DNA from: Atrina japonica
Taxonomy: Eukaryota > Mollusca > Bivalvia > Pterioida > Pinnidae
Assembly (NCBI GenBank): GCA_030159075.1
Contig: BROG01000481.1
Span: 481,501-545,500 of the forward strand
DNA: 64,000 nucleotides
Direction: 5' to 3'
Below the pieces are notes generated by a model. The model saw only the letters and a program-made list of their open reading frames with translations, did not search any database and was not told the DNA's origin. Every line of letters starts with the position of its first letter. Position 1 is the first letter of the stretch. Positions 62,236 through 64,000 of the stretch are shown here, piece after piece. The translations under genes and the position numbers were made by a program.

Positions 62236-63539
62236 ATTGATATAAAGTATTTGACCCCGTCTCTTCATGGATATCATGTGTATTGTGTACGATAGCAGGT
62301 ACTCAGCATTGAATATAAGTGAACTTCTCATGTTTACCTCAATGACATTGAACTACACCTCGATACAGGATGGGGGTTGCAATTATATAGTATTAAAGGT
62401 AATAAATTATTGTCCCATTCCCCGGTTTCAATATGGTGAAATGTGGTGTACTTTACACTTTACAAATGAAGCACCTGTCTCGTTCAGATGGGGTTACACC
62501 TATTTTACACAGAGTACAAGTGTTGTATGCCAGTATGGGAATGCGAAAACACAGTACACACACTAGATATTCACAAACTCAACAAAATGATTATTGAGTG
62601 TGTTTACTGTATTTTCGTATAAAAATTTGAGCGTGAAATGGACAATCATACAAAAAATAAACACAATTATACAAACTTTTAAAAAAAATAAGTATTAGTA
62701 ATACTTTGCGCAGACACATAATAACTATAGAAATTGAAAGTGCATTAGAAAGCATCTATTTGAAAAAATATATAAACTACATAAGCCACAAAACCTATGA
62801 GGTCACTATTCATTGTATGATGTCATCTTTGACACCATCACATATAACATTTGTTGTTCTACTGACATAATGAATCACAATTAGAGCTTTGGGATTGATG
62901 CTGTTCAATTTTACTTCGCGTATGGTAAGTCACTAATAATAGTGTACAGATATTTTAAAATAAGTATCCATGTGTTAAAACATTGTCTCGAAAACAGAAA
63001 TTTTGAATTGAGACTAAATTTCAAAACATGGAACTGTTAATGACAGAATGATACAAACATCTTATAACAATATGTAGTATGAAACTACTCGGTTCAACGG
63101 GAATATATTTGGGTGATCTATTTACGCTATACTTTCACGTTAAAATCCATGCAGTTCAATTGTATAGTGCAGCTGGCTGTAAAATGTTCTTGTATTTCGG
63201 AATCTGACAATACAATTCTCAAACTGTGTTCTTGCTGCCATGACAGTAGAGTGTGTCTTAGTTACCTGGTTTCTTTTCAAAGCTTCAAGCAAATGCACTA
63301 AAACTAATGTATTATGAAAGAAATATATCATATATATTATAACACACACCCACACACACAGCAAAAATAAAAAATAGAAAAATATAACAACAACAGCAAA
63401 AACAAGAACTGAACTCCCTTTAGATACTAATAGTATGTTTAAATGTACATACATTAGTGACAGTGATATATATCTATTGTTGTTTTATCTTACACATGCC
63501 ACATAAATGTGACTTTTATATATCATGTCACGTAGAGAA
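62236..63539. other. downstream spacer, one unrecognised 99-codon frame
   Basis: A frame at 62267-62566 (+) has a non-repetitive composition with several Trp, Tyr and Cys, but no recognisable family, start context or splice partners. The rest is AT-rich without features. Confidence 0.4.
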
Positions 63540-63860
63540 TTAGCGAGGCGAAAAGACGCCATTTTAAAGTCGCACATTTGCGGGGCCAAAAGACAACATC
63601 TTAAGGTCGCAAACTTGCGGGGCGAAAAAACGAAAAGACATTTTAAGGTTGCAAATTAGCGAGACGAAAAAACGATAATAAAGTTGCTAATTTGAGGGGC
63701 GAAAAAACGACAAAACGCCAGGCGAAATGACGACAAAAGTAAGTCGCTAATTTGTCATCTTTCCGCCTCTATTTTGTCGTCTTTTCGGTTTTTTTTTTCT
63801 TTTTTTTTAATTTGTCGTCTCTTGTCCTGTCGTCTTTTTTACCCGAAATAACGAAAAGTC
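63540..63860. repeat. gcgaaaagacgac repeat, direct then inverted
   Basis: Four or five units of about 45-60 bp on 'gcgaggcgaaaagacgcc' and 'aaggtcgcaaacttgcgggg' are followed from about 63755 by complementary words (ttttgtcgtcttttcgg), so the block can fold back on itself. No gene. Confidence 0.75.
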
Positions 63861-64000
63861 GACATAACACAAATATGCCACCATACTACGACATACATTA
63901 TCTAAACAGCGAAGCAGATAGTTGTTTTCTAGGTATCCTCGGTTGCAACTCCACAATGGGACTAAAACGGAACTCTTAAACAATGAATTTAGGTAGATAA

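Noticed and set aside
62267..62566. 99-codon frame as a gene
   Set aside because: No recognisable family, no paralogue in the window and no clear gene context; kept only as a mention in a spacer entry.

Overview
The window reads as animal nuclear DNA, most likely from a bivalve or other mollusc. The supports are AT-rich sequence, short genes broken by GT/AG introns, abundant microsatellites, tRNA-derived SINE-like repeats ending in the 'gtgacgtctccatatgagtg...gggacgttaaac' type of tail I associate with bivalves, many truncated retroelement copies, and one Ty3/gypsy element. The species was not identified. Nothing prokaryotic (operons, Shine-Dalgarno sites, CRISPR) is present.

The only host genes I can support are four tandem, same-strand (+) copies of a class I, cation-dependent O-methyltransferase (Methyltransf_3, caffeoyl-CoA/catechol O-methyltransferase-like). 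Each copy has the same six-exon layout with the same intron phases. Copy 1 is 1956-12290, with exon 1 not found in the window. Copy 2 is 19915-27233 (271 aa) and copy 3 is 30447-37946 (269 aa). Copy 4 is 47384-60859 (269 aa if the right-hand exons 2 and 3 are used). All copies keep the SAM-binding motif (LELGLFTGCG), the metal-binding DADKxNY motif and the VVDN motif.

Copy 4 is the odd locus. A segment carrying exon 2 and part of exon 3 occurs twice (48754-49714 and 56020-56942). Between the two lies a minus-strand Ty3/gypsy element (about 49715-56019) with one clear LTR on the right and no LTR on the left, where it stops inside the integrase region. Left-copy differences from the right copy are nearly all small insertions, and gag-pol is broken by frame changes. 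This looks either like two haplotypes joined in an assembly with an unpolished segment, or like a rearranged duplication.

The remaining DNA is introns and spacers. A retroelement family with one common 3' tail is present in about ten 5'-truncated copies, the longest (43135-44042) still coding reverse-transcriptase motifs. There is a dispersed repeat of about 350 bp, several MITE-like inverted-repeat elements, a 41-bp minisatellite of over 1 kb upstream of copy 2, a 15-bp minisatellite in copy 1, and degenerate minisatellites in the last intron of copies 1 and 3. Microsatellites sit at equivalent positions beside exon 2 in several paralogues, and a block containing 'atggcgactgt' recurs about 300 bp downstream of copies 1, 3 and 4, so both probably predate the duplications. 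I found no evidence for an undescribed multi-gene system. The noteworthy signals are the paralogue array, the copy-4/gypsy junction and the repeat architecture.
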